A stretch of 64,000 nt of DNA from Tilletia caries (Eukaryota > Basidiomycota > Exobasidiomycetes > Tilletiales > Tilletiaceae): contig JALUTQ010000039.1 in NCBI GenBank assembly GCA_032718865.1, positions 930,001 through 994,000 on the forward strand, in the 5' to 3' direction. Positions 27,915 through 39,709 of the stretch are shown piece after piece (the first letter of the stretch is position 1; each line of letters opens with the position of its first letter). Under the pieces are notes generated by a model. The model saw nothing but the letters and a program-made list of their open reading frames with translations. It did not search any database and was not told where the DNA came from. Both the position numbers and the translations under genes were made by a program.

Positions 27915-30375
27915 ATGGCCGCCAAGCCCTCCGTGCCTCAACGGAGCTCATCAGCAGCAGGAACAGGCCAGCAGCAGCAGGTCGTCGTCCCGCCGTCCCT
28001 GCACGATTCGTCCCGGTTGACCGGGACCGACTCCCCTTCCTCCGTCTCCCAACAACCTCGTCCATATGCAGGTACAGGGGAACCCTCGTCGCCTTCCCCG
28101 GCCCCGGCGCAACAGGGCCTGTACATTCAACATGGCGGCGTTCCCCAAGCTTCGGACACGCACCGCTCCATCTCCTCGAGCAGCAGTGCCAGCTCGCTGC
28201 GCGCACGTGCCTCCGCCAGGGGAGGCGTCCATATGCTCTCTTCCTCCGTTCGTCAGCCTGGCTCCGACTCGTCTCCCGCGCGAGACCGTCAACAACAGCA
28301 ACAGGAGCGACAACAAGAGCGTACGGTCAGTGCGAGACGCGGGACGGCTCGTCCTGCCGCTTTTGTGCATGAGAGCCCTCGCCGTTTGAGACGGACACCG
28401 AGTAATGGCAGTCAGGCGTCCCGGAGGGAGGGCGCCTCGCCTTCGCTACCCTACACCAACTCCCGCCGCTTCTCCTCGACCTCATCTTCCTCTCCCATCC
28501 CGTCTACGTACGGACGAGGACCGAGCAGTGGACGGGCCCGGTCATCGACTTCGCATTCTCCGTTGATCAATGAGGAGACGTCGGGCAAGACGTCGCCGAC
28601 GGGGTCGTATGCCTCTTCTCGGGCGGATACGTTGGATCTGCCGTTTGAGGTGGCCCAGAGCTCGTGGGCGTTGGGGACGGTGACGCGACAACGGGCGAGC
28701 GGGTCGGAGTTGGGTCCGAATGCGCCTTTGAGTCGGATGGGAACGTCCTATCCGTCCACACGGGTTCTTCCGTTTGGACAACAGCTGCGAATTCTCGTCA
28801 CTGGAGGGTGAGTTTTCTTTCAATGTTTCCTCGTCGAAAGTCGATTCTATTAGGGGACTTACGATTATATCTGGCGCATGTAACAGGGCCGGCTTCGTGG
28901 GCAGTCATCTGGTCGACCGCCTGATGATGGAGGGACACGAGGTTCTCGTTATGGACAACTTCTTCACCGGATCCAAGAACAATCTCGCGGCATGGTTCGG
29001 ACATCCCAATTTTGAGCTCCTCCGACACGACGTTGTGAATCCACTGCTGGTTGAGGTCGACCAGATCTACCATCTCGCCTGTCCGGCGTCTCCCAAGGAC
29101 TATCAGCGCAACGAAGTCAAGACTCTGAAGACGTGTTTCCAGGGCACGCTGAATATGCTAGGATTGGCGAAACGGACCCGAGCGCGGTTCTTGCTGGCGA
29201 GCACTTCGGAGGTGTACGGTGACCCACAGGTGCACCCTCAGCGAGAAGACTACTTTGGCAACGTGAATCCTACGGGATGGAGGGCGTGCTATGACGAAGG
29301 CAAGCGAGTCTCTGAGACGTTGACGTACGCATATCACCAGGACGGGGTGGATGTGCGAGTGGCCCGGATCTTCAACACGTACGGTCCCAATCTGAGTGCG
29401 CAAGACGGACGGGTGGTGTCAAACTTCTTACTACAGGCACTGAAGGGCCAGCCCCTGACTGTGTTTGGGGACGGCAGCCAGACTCGGTCGTTTATGTACA
29501 TTGCCGATCTGGTGGATGGGTTAATAACGCTGATGAATCGCGAAGCGACCGAACCGGGCGCAGCGGGCTCGGGTTCGGACGACCACAGCAAGATGGTGGA
29601 TGTGCATTCGCCGGTGAACTTGGGCAACCCGAACGAGTTCACCGTCCGGGAGCTGGTGGAGGTGGTGAGCGAGGTGGTGCAGACGTTGCGAAAGGCGCGG
29701 GGAGGGGGCCATCGGCAGAGGGAGCGGCAGGAGACGGCGACGGCGACGGCTGATGCGTTGGCGGATCGATTGCACGCGCTGAAGACGTCGGCTAAGGAGA
29801 AGGAGAAGAAGAAGGTGACGGCGGCGGCGGAGGATGGTGGGAGGACAGTCAAAGGATCTGCTGATACGGATGCGACGCCGATGGTGCATGCTGTTGCGGG
29901 CCCTGCTTCGCCTCTGGAACGCTTCGAATTGTCGGAGTCGATGTTTGCGAGTGTTGGGAACGGCGAGGCTTCGAGTGGACAGGACGCGGCGGCCTCGGAT
30001 CCTCTGGCAATCGGTCCTACTTTTCCGCCGTCGAGCTCTCCTGGACACGAGACGGTGCCGGACGACGAGCTTTCGAAGCTGAGTCTGCTGCATCGCGCCG
30101 GCATCGACAATTCCAACGGATACGACGACGACGAATCGGTTGACCTCGGCCTGACTGATGACGGCGACGGCGAGGAGGAGGACCGGGAAGGCGGGTCATC
30201 GCCGGGTGTGGTGGTCGAGTACAAGCCTCTACCATCAGACGATCCGCGGATGCGATGTCCTGAGATCACGCGGGCGAGGGAGTTGCTTGGATGGGAGCCG
30301 CGGTGGTCGTTGCACGATGGACTGATGCAGACGGCGCTCTACTTTGAGGCCTTGCTCGACGATGGCCTCATCTGA
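27915..30375 (+). CDS. UXS1: UDP-glucuronate decarboxylase (UDP-xylose synthase) with unusual N-terminal and internal extensions
   Basis: Exons 27915-28807 and 28887-30375 encode 793 aa. The catalytic domain starts at about residue 291 with [19 protein letters not shown], the GxxGxxG NAD motif, split by the intron. [48 protein letters not shown] (YxxxK), RIFNTYGP and DGSQTRSF are all UXS signatures. It ends [19 protein letters not shown]. Reaction: UDP-glucuronate to UDP-xylose plus CO2, supplying xylose for capsule or cell-surface glycans in basidiomycetes. Two oddities: about 290 Ser/Gln-rich residues precede the enzyme domain with no visible membrane anchor, and about 170 low-complexity residues (29700-30215) interrupt the domain. 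Typical fungal UXS has about 400 residues. The ATG at 27915 has the better context (AATCATGG). Confidence 0.93.
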
Positions 30376-31197
30376 GATCGTCGGACGCTGGGGCCCGGGT
30401 GGATCACTTGGACCAACGCTGGGGCCCCGGGTCACTTGGACGGACGGCCGCGTTCACACACACAGACAATACTTCGCACGGTGTCATTTCTAGAGACTTG
30501 CCGTTACTTTGTCGAAGCTCATACATTACATAGCATAATCTCTCGCATTTAATTCCTTTCTTACCATGCACTCGACCACGCTCCGCCTCATTGGGATGTT
30601 GAGGGCCGCTGCTGAGCGCTGAGCTTGGGGCTTTGAAGCGCTGTTCGGGCGGTGGATGTCTTGCCGCCTGCCGGGGGACGCCAAGCAGCAGGAAAGTCGG
30701 TGGAGCGGAGACAAGGTCTCGCTCCCCTTTGTGCTGACCGGACCAGTCTCAGCATCGCCAGTCGCCACTCAGCAGCGGGCGTCAGACTGAAGCCGGAAGA
30801 CAGAACATCGCATACGCCATGCCAAGGCAGTGCAGTGAAGGTCTGCTGCTTCCTCTTGCTCTCCTCCCCCTGCTGAGTGTGCTGAGCTTGCGGCTTTCTT
30901 GGCTCCGACACCGTTTTGGGTTATGCTTTGCTCATCCGTCATCGCGACGCCGCCCCGGAGTGAGTGTGCGATCAGTCTCAAGCGTTGATCGAGCGTGACA
31001 CAACTCGTACCATACATACGCCCACACAGCATCACCCTCTTCCCGTTCTTAATAGCTTCCCTTGGTCTCCTTGGTCTGCTTCGGTTTATACATAAGCAGC
31101 CTCCCCACTCTCTCTTCCCCTCTGCCCGGCTGATTATTTGCTCCCCTCTCTTCAGCCTTTCCTTCCTGGTTTTCTGCAGTCCTTCTCGATTCCCAAG
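30376..31197. other. Intergenic region with a short tandem repeat
   Basis: 822 bp. An imperfect tandem pair, ACGCTGGGGCCCGGGTGG and ACGCTGGGGCCCCGGGTC, each followed by CACTTGGA, lies at about 30386-30440 just after the UXS1 stop. The rest is probably 3' UTR and the protease promoter. Nothing else is recognised. Confidence 0.5.
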
Positions 31198-33076
31198 ATG
31201 CGAATCTCAGCCGGTCTTCTCCTCGCCGCCTCCTCAGCCGCAGCCGCTGCCGTCGTCGCACCCAGGCACGACGCCTCAGCCGCCGCCGCCGCCGCTGCTG
31301 ACGTGGCCACCCCCGTCGTGCGCCGCACCCAGTCCGGCAAGGGGATCACCCTCCCCATCTACAGCCGCAAGCAGGCGGACCGAACGCCGAGCAGGGTCCT
31401 GGAAGAAGCGCGGAGACAGCGTCAACGGATCCAGAACCGGTACGGCAGCAAGCAGACTTCATCACCATCAGCATCCGACTCAGCATCGAAAGCAGAAGAG
31501 AAGCGCGGGACCGTCGGCATTGTCGACTTCGGGCCTGACTCCTTCTACTTCGCGCAGATCGCTATTGGAACTCCGCCCCAGCTGCTTGATATCTCCCTCG
31601 ACACCGGCTCGTCTGATTTCTGGGTGGCTGACAGTCAATGCACAAGCGCAGCGTGTCAGGGCGCCATCCCTTTCGACGAGGGCGCTTCGTCGTCCCTCGT
31701 CCGATCCAATACGCCGTGGTCAATTCAGTATGGTAAGGGGTCGGCTGCCGGTCTCCTTGCTGCTGACACCGTCTCCTTCGCCGGCTACACTGGTGAGTTC
31801 ATGTTATGTCGCCCCCGAATGGCACGCCTTTTGTTTTGCTCACCCTTTCCCTACAAATCTTCGCCTCCTCGCAGTCATGAACTCCACTTTTGCGCTCGCC
31901 ACTGAAGTTGATGAAGTGCTGAACGCTCCCATCAGCGGTCTCATGGGTCTAGCGTGGAAGGTGAGATGAGAAATGCTTAACAAACACCCGAAGTGAGGCA
32001 ATGAGATCTCAATTTCTTACTTCTTTCTCAATATCTTCCAAAAAACTCTGCAGAGCTTGTCCACCACAGGCGCCACACCCTTCTGGCAGGCCGTCGTCGA
32101 GGGCGGAACGGTGCAAGACCAAGTGTTCTCCTTCCAGCTCGCCCGCAACAACGAGGCCGAGAACCTATACACCGAAGAGATCCCCCTCAACCCGGGCGGC
32201 GTCTTCACCCTCGGCGAGATCGACGAGAACCAGTTCCAGGGCCAGATCACCTGGCACACCGTTCCCGACCGGTACATCCAACGCGCGGGCTACTGGGCCA
32301 TCGAGCTCGAGTCGGTCAGTGTCCAGGGCCGGAGCGCGACTACGTCGGGGCAGTATGCTGTCATTGATACGGGCACGACGCTCATTGCCGGTCCGCCTAA
32401 CTTGATCGCTGCGTTCTACGACCTGATTCCGAACTCGCAGCCGATCGACGGGGGCTTCTACGTGTTCCCCTGTGACACCACCGTTGAGCTCTCGTTCACC
32501 TTCGACGGCACGACGTACGATGTCGACCCGCGCGACTTCAACTTTGGCGCTGTGGGGCAGGGATACTGCGTCGGGAGCTTGTTCGAGGAGAATTTGGGCT
32601 CGAGCGCGCCGCAGTTTATCGTGGGTGATACCTTCTTGAAGAACGTGTACTCGGCATACCGGTATAACCCGCCGTCGGTCGGCTTTGCGAAGCTGAAGAA
32701 TGGAGCGGCGCAGGTGCTTTCTATCCCGAGTGGAGCTTCCAAGACGGCCTCGGCGATCGCTACCGCCTCTCGCTCCTCCACCGGTGCGACTCCAACCACT
32801 GTGCCGGGCCTGGTCACCCAGTCTACCCGGGTGAACTCAAGTCCGACGGGTCTGTCGGGCGGGTCCGGGCTGCCTGATCCGAGCGTGGTGAGCGGGACGA
32901 GCCCGGTGACGAGCTTGTCGTTCTCGACTCTGCCTTCCAGCGGGGCGGGATCGTCGGGAGGTGGGGGGAGCAGTGCGGCTGCTCCTTCGCTTGTGCGTGC
33001 GGGTGGTCTGTTGGCGGCTGGGTCGGGCGCGCTGGTTGCGGCTTTCATGGCTGGCGCTGCCGTTCTCTTGCTGTGA
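31198..33076 (+). CDS. Secreted, probably GPI-anchored aspartic protease (yapsin-like)
   Basis: Exons 31198-31792, 31875-31960 and 32054-33076 encode 567 aa. MRISAGLLLAASSAAAAAVV is a signal peptide. A propeptide with basic sites (VVRRT, EEKRGT) precedes the mature domain FYFAQIAIGTPPQLLDISLD with the first catalytic motif DTGSSDFW. The second catalytic motif is AVIDTGTTLIAGPP. Cys pairs are in place (CTSAAC, CDTTVEL...YCVG). A Ser/Thr/Gly-rich stalk and a C-terminal hydrophobic tail (AGGLLAAGSGALVAAFMAGA) fit a GPI-attachment signal. Role: pepsin-family (A1) endopeptidase at the cell surface, likely processing wall or secreted proteins. The intron after the WK codons of GLMGLAWK keeps frame. 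Confidence 0.93.
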
Positions 33077-33783
33077 AGACCGGTCCGCCTGGGCTCGAAC
33101 AACTTCCCCATTCGATCTTCCTAACTTTTATGGGACGACTCAAGGCGCGTCGGAACGCTTCTTTTCCCGGTCGTCCTCTCTCTTTATTTGCGGCAAGCCG
33201 GCCCTCCCTGCTAACAGGCTACCAGCCCCGAGAAACTTATTTCCCACCCTTTCGTCTTCTCCCCCCCCAATGGACTCGCACAACTCTTTCTTCGGTTCCT
33301 CAACTCAAACTCAAACTGTCAAACTGCCAACAAGCCAAGGGGCGTTACTCTCTCTCTCTCTCAAAGGTTCCCCAGCATTTTCTAGGTCCGCGGTCTGCCA
33401 CTTTTTTTCTTCAAGTTCAACGCTGTACATACATAGGTCCTCCCTCCCTGGGTCGATTGCCTTTGCCTTTCCTCTCTCCTTTTTCACCCCAACTCTCTCT
33501 CTCCCCCCTCCCGTCCATACCAACACGGACATGTTAACGTATTCAAATCAAGAGCACAATTCAGACTGTCAAGAAGCGCATCGAATGCAGGGCGTGTGCG
33601 TCTGAGGTTCCCGAGCTTGTCCTTCCGTATTACGACGGACAAGGGCTCGTACCTCAAGAATGGCAGAAGATGACCCCTTGGAAGGCAAGCGTCTTCTGCG
33701 TAGGGAGTCTGCTCCTTTCTCCATGACCGTCATACGCCTACTGAATCTGTTTCGAACCGGACGGCGAAGATTTATCAGAATAT
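33077..33783. other. Intergenic, pyrimidine-rich 3' region
   Basis: 707 bp between convergent genes. C/T-rich with runs such as CTCTCTCTCTCTC around 33350. No gene or repeat family is recognised. Confidence 0.5.
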
Positions 33784-34512
33784 TCATCTATTAGGATTAC
33801 TTTGTTCCTCCATCGAAGGGGTAGTAGTAGATTTACTCCCTGCCGCCCCAGCCCCAGCCCCAGCTGCAGCAGCAGCGTCCTGCTTCTCCCAATACTCCCT
33901 CCTGACCTGCTCCTTCCACTTCTCGATCTCGGACTCGCTGGCGACGATCCCCCTGCGCCCCAACTCGAGCCGGGCCCGGTTCCGAATGGCGTGTTCTTCT
34001 GATCGTTCCTGGGACTCGTGGTTGAGGAGGACGGTGTCTGCGCCGACGACGAGGCCGAAGATGGTAGCTGTTTGGAAGGAAGGAGATTTTTGTTGAGTTG
34101 GGTTTGAGAGAGCGACCAACCATCTGAGATGCGCAAAGGGGAGAGAGAGTGAGAAGGGGAACTGACCACCTGAGACGAGGAATGCCTTGAATGCAAGAGT
34201 CTGCTTGCGGAAGCCTGGGAAGAGGTAATGCGCCATAACAGTCGTGGTCCCACCAAGGAAGGTCCAAATCGCGGCCCCCCGAATCGCTGCGTCCTGGTAG
34301 AAGGAATGTAATGATGAATCGTCAGCATTTTCGACTTCCTCAGCGAGAGAGAGAAAGAGAGGGCGCACCTTCTGGATCTCGTAGGCATGCTCGACTTCTG
34401 CTTCGCGATGCCTTCTCCTGCGCGGGGCTACCGCTGTGCCGATCTGGGAGGTGTACAGGAGCGGGGGCGGAGCGTTGGGGTCGGTGCCCGGGGGGTAGCC
34501 TTCGCGCGGCAT
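33784..34512 (-). CDS. Small two-helix membrane protein, possibly mitochondrial
   Basis: Exons 34369-34512, 34167-34293 and 33784-34067 encode 184 aa. The N-terminal 48 residues are polar (MPREGYPPGTDPNAPPPLLY, then a basic RRRRHREAEVEHAYE). Two predicted membrane segments follow: AAIRGAAIWTFLGGTTTVMA and AFLVSGATIFGLVVGADTVL. A charged helix (EEHAIRNRARLELGRRGIVA) and an Ala/Gly-rich tail end the protein. The layout of two helices plus a basic/acidic C-terminal helix recalls HIG1/Rcf2-type respiratory-complex factors, but I do not recognise a diagnostic motif, so that is only a suggestion. Intron 2 uses GTCAGT; the alternative GTGGTC donor loses one Gly. Confidence 0.6.
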   Translation of the reverse strand: MPREGYPPGTDPNAPPPLLYTSQIGTAVAPRRRRHREAEVEHAYEIQKVRPLFLSLAEEVENADDSSLHSFYQDAAIRGAAIWTFLGGTTTVMAHYLFPGFRKQTLAFKAFLVSGGQFPFSLSLPFAHLRWLVALSNPTQQKSPSFQTATIFGLVVGADTVLLNHESQERSEEHAIRNRARLELGRRGIVASESEIEKWKEQVRREYWEKQDAAAAAGAGAGAAGSKSTTTPSMEEQSNPNR

Positions 34513-34810
34513 CTTGTCTTCCTTTCCCTCGCAGGCGCACACGGCGAGCAAGGCGGGGGGCAGACCTGGCTGAGGGTTAGTCGAATGAACGAATGAATGA
34601 ATGATGGCTCGATGCTGATGCGCTTGATGGCCGGGACGATCCGAGGCGTCAGGCGAGGCGAGGCGAGGTGGGCCCGATCTGGGCGAAAGGCTCCGAGGAT
34701 GTAGTCACGTGAGTGTGCTTCGAGATCGGGCACAAAATCTTTTGGGAAGGTCTCCCCTTCGCTTCTTCTTGCTGGCGTCCATCATCTGAGCGACAGCGAC
34801 AGCGACAGCG

Positions 34811-36360
34811 ATGGCAGCCGACAAGAGAAGCAGAAGCAGAAGCAGAAGCAGAAGCGAAGACAAGGAGGGCAAGAAGAAGTCAAAGTCAAAGTCAGAGCCA
34901 CTCGCAAAGAAGGAGGTCAAACCGCCCACGCCCGCTCCAGCTGCAGCCACCCTCAAAAAGAAGCAGGTCCCAAAGTCAGGCGACTCTTCTTCTTCCTCTT
35001 CCTCCTCCTCATCATCTTCTTCTTCTTCTTCTTCTTCTTCTTCGGAGGACAGCAGCTCGGACTCTGATGACAGCGACTCAGACTCAGACTCAGACTCAGA
35101 CTCAGACTCAGACTCCTCGTCTTCCGACGAGGAGGACGAGGTAGAGCCGCCTAGCAAGAGACCCCGCCTCGCTGTCGAGCGTCAACCGGCAGGGCCTTCC
35201 ATCGTCAAGCCCGTCGCTACCAAGCCCGCTGATGAATCGGACTCATCCTCTTCTTCTTCCGACTCCGACTCTTCCGACTCCGATTCCGATTCCGATGCGG
35301 ACATGAAGGAAGCACCAAAGCAGCAAGTTGCGGCCAAGGAGCAGGCAAAAACGAGCAAGCCTGCGCCCGCTCCTGCCGCGGCTCCCGTCCCCGAATCCGA
35401 CTCATCATCATCAGAGGAGGAGTCTTCATCCGATTCGGATTCGGACTCAGACTCCGATGACTCTTCTTCCGACGCGGATTCTGAAGAACCGCCAAAGAAG
35501 AAGAAGGCGGCTCAGAACGGCAAGAAGGCCAAGCCCGCAAGTACTCCTGTTGCAGCACCCGCTGCCGAGTCAGAATCATCGTCAGAGGAGTCATCATCGG
35601 AATCGGACTCGGATGACTCTTCGTCCGACTCGGATTCTGAAGAATCGCCAACGAAGAAGAATGCAGCTCAGAATGGCAAGAAGGTCACGCTCGCAGCAAC
35701 TCCTGCTCCAGCTGCTGCCGCTGCCGAGTCACAGTCATCTTCAGAGGAGTCATCATCGGAATCAGACTCGGATTCGGATTCAGATTCCGATTCCGATTCG
35801 GACGCGCCGACGAAGCCGAATGGGATCAAGAACGGCACCGACGCGAGTAAGAAGGCAAAAGCTGCGGCCACAGTCGTAGCTCCGGCTGCTTCTTCTGAAG
35901 ACAGTTCCGATGAATCGTCTTCCTCGGAGGAGTCATCTTCCGACGAATCTTCCTCAGAGGATTCGGACTCGGACTCGGATTCCGACGATGAACCACCAAA
36001 GAAGAAGAAGGCCAAGAAGGAGGTCAGCAAGAAGGTGTCAGAAACGGCTACTCCCATCGCTTCTACGTCCCTGCCCATCCCCGCCGGTTCCGGCACCTTG
36101 AACATCTCGATCTCCATCCAGAACGACGCGGACGGCGCACCTGTCACATCCACGCCCGTCCAAAACGGAAACGGAGGCTCGTCAGGGAAAGAGAAGGAGA
36201 AGGGTGCCAAGTCGACACCCCAGCGTTTCCAGCGCGTCAAGGCTGAGGAGATCTCCTTTGTGGACGAGCGGATGAAGGACATGAGCTACAATGCCAAGGT
36301 AAGCAGCGCACCCGTTTTTTCCGCTCACTCGGAAGCACGCATCATTCGCAAACTTGACCA

Positions 36361-36398
<38 letters not shown>

Positions 36399-36571
36399 TT
36401 TTACAGGGCGGCGCAAAGGGAGGCTGGGGCGAGAAGGCGTCCGCGGATCTCATCGTGACCCGGGGCAAAAACTTCACCAAGGAGAAGAACAAGAAGAAGC
36501 GCGGGAGCTACCGGGGAGGGGAGATTGATCAAGGCACGCACTCGATCAAGTTCTCGTACGACGATGAGTGA
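34811..36571 (+). CDS. SRP40: Nucleolar Nopp140/Srp40-like phosphoprotein
   Basis: Exons 34811-36298 and 36407-36571 encode 550 aa. After a basic SR-type start ([20 protein letters not shown]) come at least five blocks of poly-Ser/Asp/Glu alternating with Lys/Ala/Pro linkers ([18 protein letters not shown] and similar). This is the casein-kinase-2 target organisation of Nopp140. The C-terminus, [20 protein letters not shown] and then [20 protein letters not shown] with [14 protein letters not shown], is the conserved SRP40 C-terminal domain. Role: chaperone of box C/D and H/ACA snoRNPs and of Pol I factors in the nucleolus. The intron carries a (CT)n tract at about 36365-36395. Internal repeats make copy-number variation likely. 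Confidence 0.9.
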
Positions 36572-36782
36572 GGGTTAGGGCACACGTACGGACGGATCTT
36601 GGCTCTGTCGATTGGGGCTTCCTTTTATTGCTATGCAAGTCTCTCTTGAAAAAGCTTTCAGCATTATCGATTGTTTTCCAGATCAGTGGCTGATGCCGGA
36701 CCAGAGGGAAGGGAAGGATGGAAAGGGTTAGGTCTATTGAGCTACATAAGTGAAATTGGTTTGACAACTTGCTTCCGAACAT

Positions 36783-39053
36783 CTACCCTTCGTCCCAAAC
36801 TCCCATCGTCGCCCAGGAGCCCGGCGCTCCAAACTCGGCCCGCTCGCGAAAGTCCTGTAGACGGACGCGTAGCTTGCCATGTACGTCCTGTCCGCGCTGC
36901 TGGATCCGGATCCGGACGTGTTCCTGCTTCGTGCCTGAGTCCAGCGCTGATACAGCGGCAGGATGGGTGGTGGTGGTATAGGAGGCGGAGGGAAAGCGCT
37001 CCCATGGGGCGGTGCCGGGGGGGAATTCCTCTCTGTCCAAGTGGAAGCCTGATCCGTTGTGGTGTCCATCGCTGATCTGCAAGCCGACGCCCAGAGTCGA
37101 AGCCAGACTGCCCATCCGCAAAGGAAGAGTCGGATCCTTCCGACCATCGGATGCCCGACTACCACTACTAATACTCCCACTACTTCCCTCCTCTTCCCCC
37201 ACTCCCAACCCATTCGCCCGCCTCCAAAGCTCCCCATCCGACAACCTCGGCCCACCCTGCGCCTCGCTCAGCACAGCCGCTTCCAAGACGGCCTGCAGCC
37301 GTTCCAACTCGGCCCGCGGGGCGTGATGTCCCTGGAACTCGGCCACGATCAGTTCGAGGAGGACACAGGAGGCGTGGATCCTGCCGAGACCGCGGGCGAG
37401 ATTGATGGCTGCTGGCGCTTGTGAGGCGTTGTGGGAGGGGTAGGACGAGGAGGAAGCGGAGGTTGCTGTTCTGGTCGGCTCGTTCGGACTGAATGGGGGT
37501 AGGGCGATGGCGATCGAGGCGTGTTGAGAGGAGATTCGTATCCTCCGGAGTGGCGAGCGGTGAAGGAGGGAAGTCAACTTAAGCACGCGTCCGACGTCCT
37601 TAGTGACCGGGACATGGCTTTTGTTTTTGTTATTTTTGGGGAAGCCGTGCAAAGCAGAAACACACGCAGGAAGAGGAGGTCAGCATGCCAACTGCAAGTT
37701 CGAAAGCAGTATTCTCCCTTTTCGTGTCTCGGCCAACATCACGCACAAGTCTAGTTCCTCGACCCGGCTCCAGATCGTCATGTGTGGAAAGGCATTCTCG
37801 GCCTCGTTCTCGTAGAAGGGGAAGGATATGACCATCGACAGGAATCGCTGTGGCAAAGATCTGAGGGTGAGTACACAGCCCTGTTGTCCGTAAAGCGATT
37901 AGAGGCGGGGTAATAGAAAAAGAAATACCTACAGGTCGACACCCGCGTTGTCGTTGTTGAACCATCAGGACATCGGACGTCTTGGACCGAAAGGCGACAT
38001 GGGCTTTATGTCTCCGATAAAACTCGCGAAGAGGTAGCCGTTCGTACTCGGCCCGCAACCAGCCGGGAAGATCGTGAACATTCGGAAGGGGATCCTCCTC
38101 CTCTTGCTTATTACTCGAAGCAGAAGCAGTCGGGAAATCGACATCGTCCAAGCTAGCGTCGTCCCACTGCGAGGTCGACCGAGCTCCCGCTGTACGGTGG
38201 CCTTTGACTTGGATGGGGTCGCGGAGGATGACCCGGCTTTCTGCGTTCCAGAGGGAGAGGTAGTCGAGATGGGGTCCGGCGTAGTGGAGGAGACGCATGA
38301 GTTCGGACTCCCAGCCGGCTCTGTGGACAGAGATTTACAAAAGCAGTCATGTCAACAGGACCCGTCGGAACGAGGCCAATCTCATAGGGCAATTGACATT
38401 ACTCACGTCGTCGCTGTGAGACGAGATACCTGCAAGGAAGACAGAGCCATTCATTCAGCGCGTCCCACTGTGACATTTCTTATTGAGGATTACAAAAGGG
38501 GGGGGGAACTCACATCGTCCAACCCGCAAAACAGAGCCCTGGTATATCCAGCACAGGTAAAAGGCCGATATGAAGTTCGCTGTCGTTGATAGAACTTGCG
38601 AAACTCGCGGACATGTCGGGGCAGGATGAGGATCTCGTAAAGAGCGTCGAGAGCCCATTCGCGGACGAGCTTGTTGGTTTGGGAGAATGCGATCAGGGCG
38701 CGTTCGGCTTGTGGGTCGCTGTTGGTGAGCCATTGGGCTTGGAGGATCCGGATCACTTCCAGCACGATCTCTGATGGTAGGAAGACGGCTTGACCTCGAC
38801 TTTGACCTTGATCTTGATCTCGACCTTGACTTTGACTTGGAACGTCAGCAGGGGCATTTAAATCCCCCTCCTCGTCCTCATCATGCTGACGAGCCTTGCC
38901 CTTGTCGATCTTGCGCGCAGAGATTTCGATGCTCATCCTCACTGCCAGTCTCGCCCGTCTCAGCGTCAGGGCATCGCCATTGCCGTCGTGGTCGTGATCT
39001 CCGACGTCAATGCTGAGCAAGTGGGTCCAGCATTCATCCAATGAAGCCCCCAT
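36783..39053 (-). CDS. F-box-like protein (exon structure uncertain at the 3' side)
   Basis: The start at 39053 reads MGASLDECWTHLLSIDVGDH. Near residue 95, FLPSEIVLEVIRILQAQWLT and then AFSQTNKLVREWALDALYEI resemble an F-box-like helical unit. After two GTGAGT introns (exon of 23 nt at about 38405-38427) the frame continues AGWESELMRLLHYAGPHLDY. A third intron (GTAGGT donor, CAACAG acceptor near 37880) leads to RFLSMVISFPFYENEAENAF, then PHMTIWSRVEELD. How this joins the last open frame (37600-36783, containing INLARGLGRIHASCVLLELI) is not settled. Such proteins are usually substrate adaptors of SCF ubiquitin ligases; the substrate is unknown. It is divergent from uS8m, with 194 bp between starts. 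Confidence 0.55.
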
Positions 39054-39208
39054 CCGAGTCGAGTGCGAGCAAGGCAGAAGCGATCACCATAGACCATTTT
39101 GCCACCGAAAATCTCAAATCCATACATAAATTTTCACAAATCCATTCTTCTTGCGTGCTCGCCATCGACTTCGACAGTCTCGCCCTCATCCTCGCCCCCG
39201 TCCTCAGC

Positions 39209-39246
39209 ACACACACACACACACACACTCTCTCTCTCTCACACAC
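39209..39246. repeat. (CA)n/(CT)n microsatellite directly upstream of the uS8m start
   Basis: A run of CA dinucleotides, then CTCTCTCTCT, then CACACACA, ending two bases before the ATG. It would lie in the 5' UTR. Confidence 0.85.
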
Positions 39247-39247
39247 G

Positions 39248-39709
39248 ATGCCGCTGTACGGAGACTTCTGCGTGCGCCTACAAAACGCAGCCCGCGCAAG
39301 AATACGAAGCGTCCCCCTCCCACACACAGCCGACAACCTCTCGATGTCCTCGATCCTGCTCCAACACGGCTTCATCCACAACATCACCCGCGGCACAGCA
39401 GCAGGGCCCTCACCACAGGCCTGGCGCACCGCCCCGCTGTCCGCAAAGAGACTCTGGGTCGACCTCAAATACGGAGCCGACGATCGGCCGGTGTTGGATC
39501 AGATGCAGCTCGTCAGTAAACCGTCGCGCAAGTTGAGCTTGACCAACGAGGAGCTTTTGCGGTTCGCCACGGGCACCCGGGCCAAGTTCATCCCCCCGCT
39601 CGGGTTGGGCGAGATTGGGATCGTCAAGTGTGGCGCACACGGGTGGTGGGAGGTCCGAGATGCCATCAAGCAAGGATTGGGCGGCGAGATTGTGTGCAGA
39701 GTGTCATGA
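39248..39709 (+). CDS. MRPS8: Mitochondrial small-subunit ribosomal protein uS8m
   Basis: Single exon, 153 aa. MPLYGDFCVRLQNAARARIR is the usual uS8 start; SMSSILLQHGFIHNITRG follows. The C-terminal half PSRKLSLTNEELLRFATG, then IGIVKCGAHGWWEVRDAIKQ and GLGGEIVCRVS, matches uS8 with its typical final GGEIxCxV strand. The open frame extends upstream to 39041, but that part encodes poly-His/Thr from a (CA)n(CT)n tract at 39209-39240, so the internal ATG at 39248 is taken as start. Role: rRNA-binding protein of the central domain of the mitoribosomal small subunit. No separate presequence is visible, as in yeast Mrps8. Confidence 0.85.
   Translation: MPLYGDFCVRLQNAARARIRSVPLPHTADNLSMSSILLQHGFIHNITRGTAAGPSPQAWRTAPLSAKRLWVDLKYGADDRPVLDQMQLVSKPSRKLSLTNEELLRFATGTRAKFIPPLGLGEIGIVKCGAHGWWEVRDAIKQGLGGEIVCRVS

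Noticed and set aside
34713..36282. Several long open frames antisense to or overlapping the SRP40 gene (poly-Ser, Arg/Thr/Pro-rich)
   Set aside because: They are shadows of the Ser/Asp repeat codons in other frames and lack start context, splicing and any domain.
36365..36395. (CT)n tract as a regulatory element
   Set aside because: It lies inside the SRP40 intron as a long pyrimidine tract before the acceptor; no separate function is evident.
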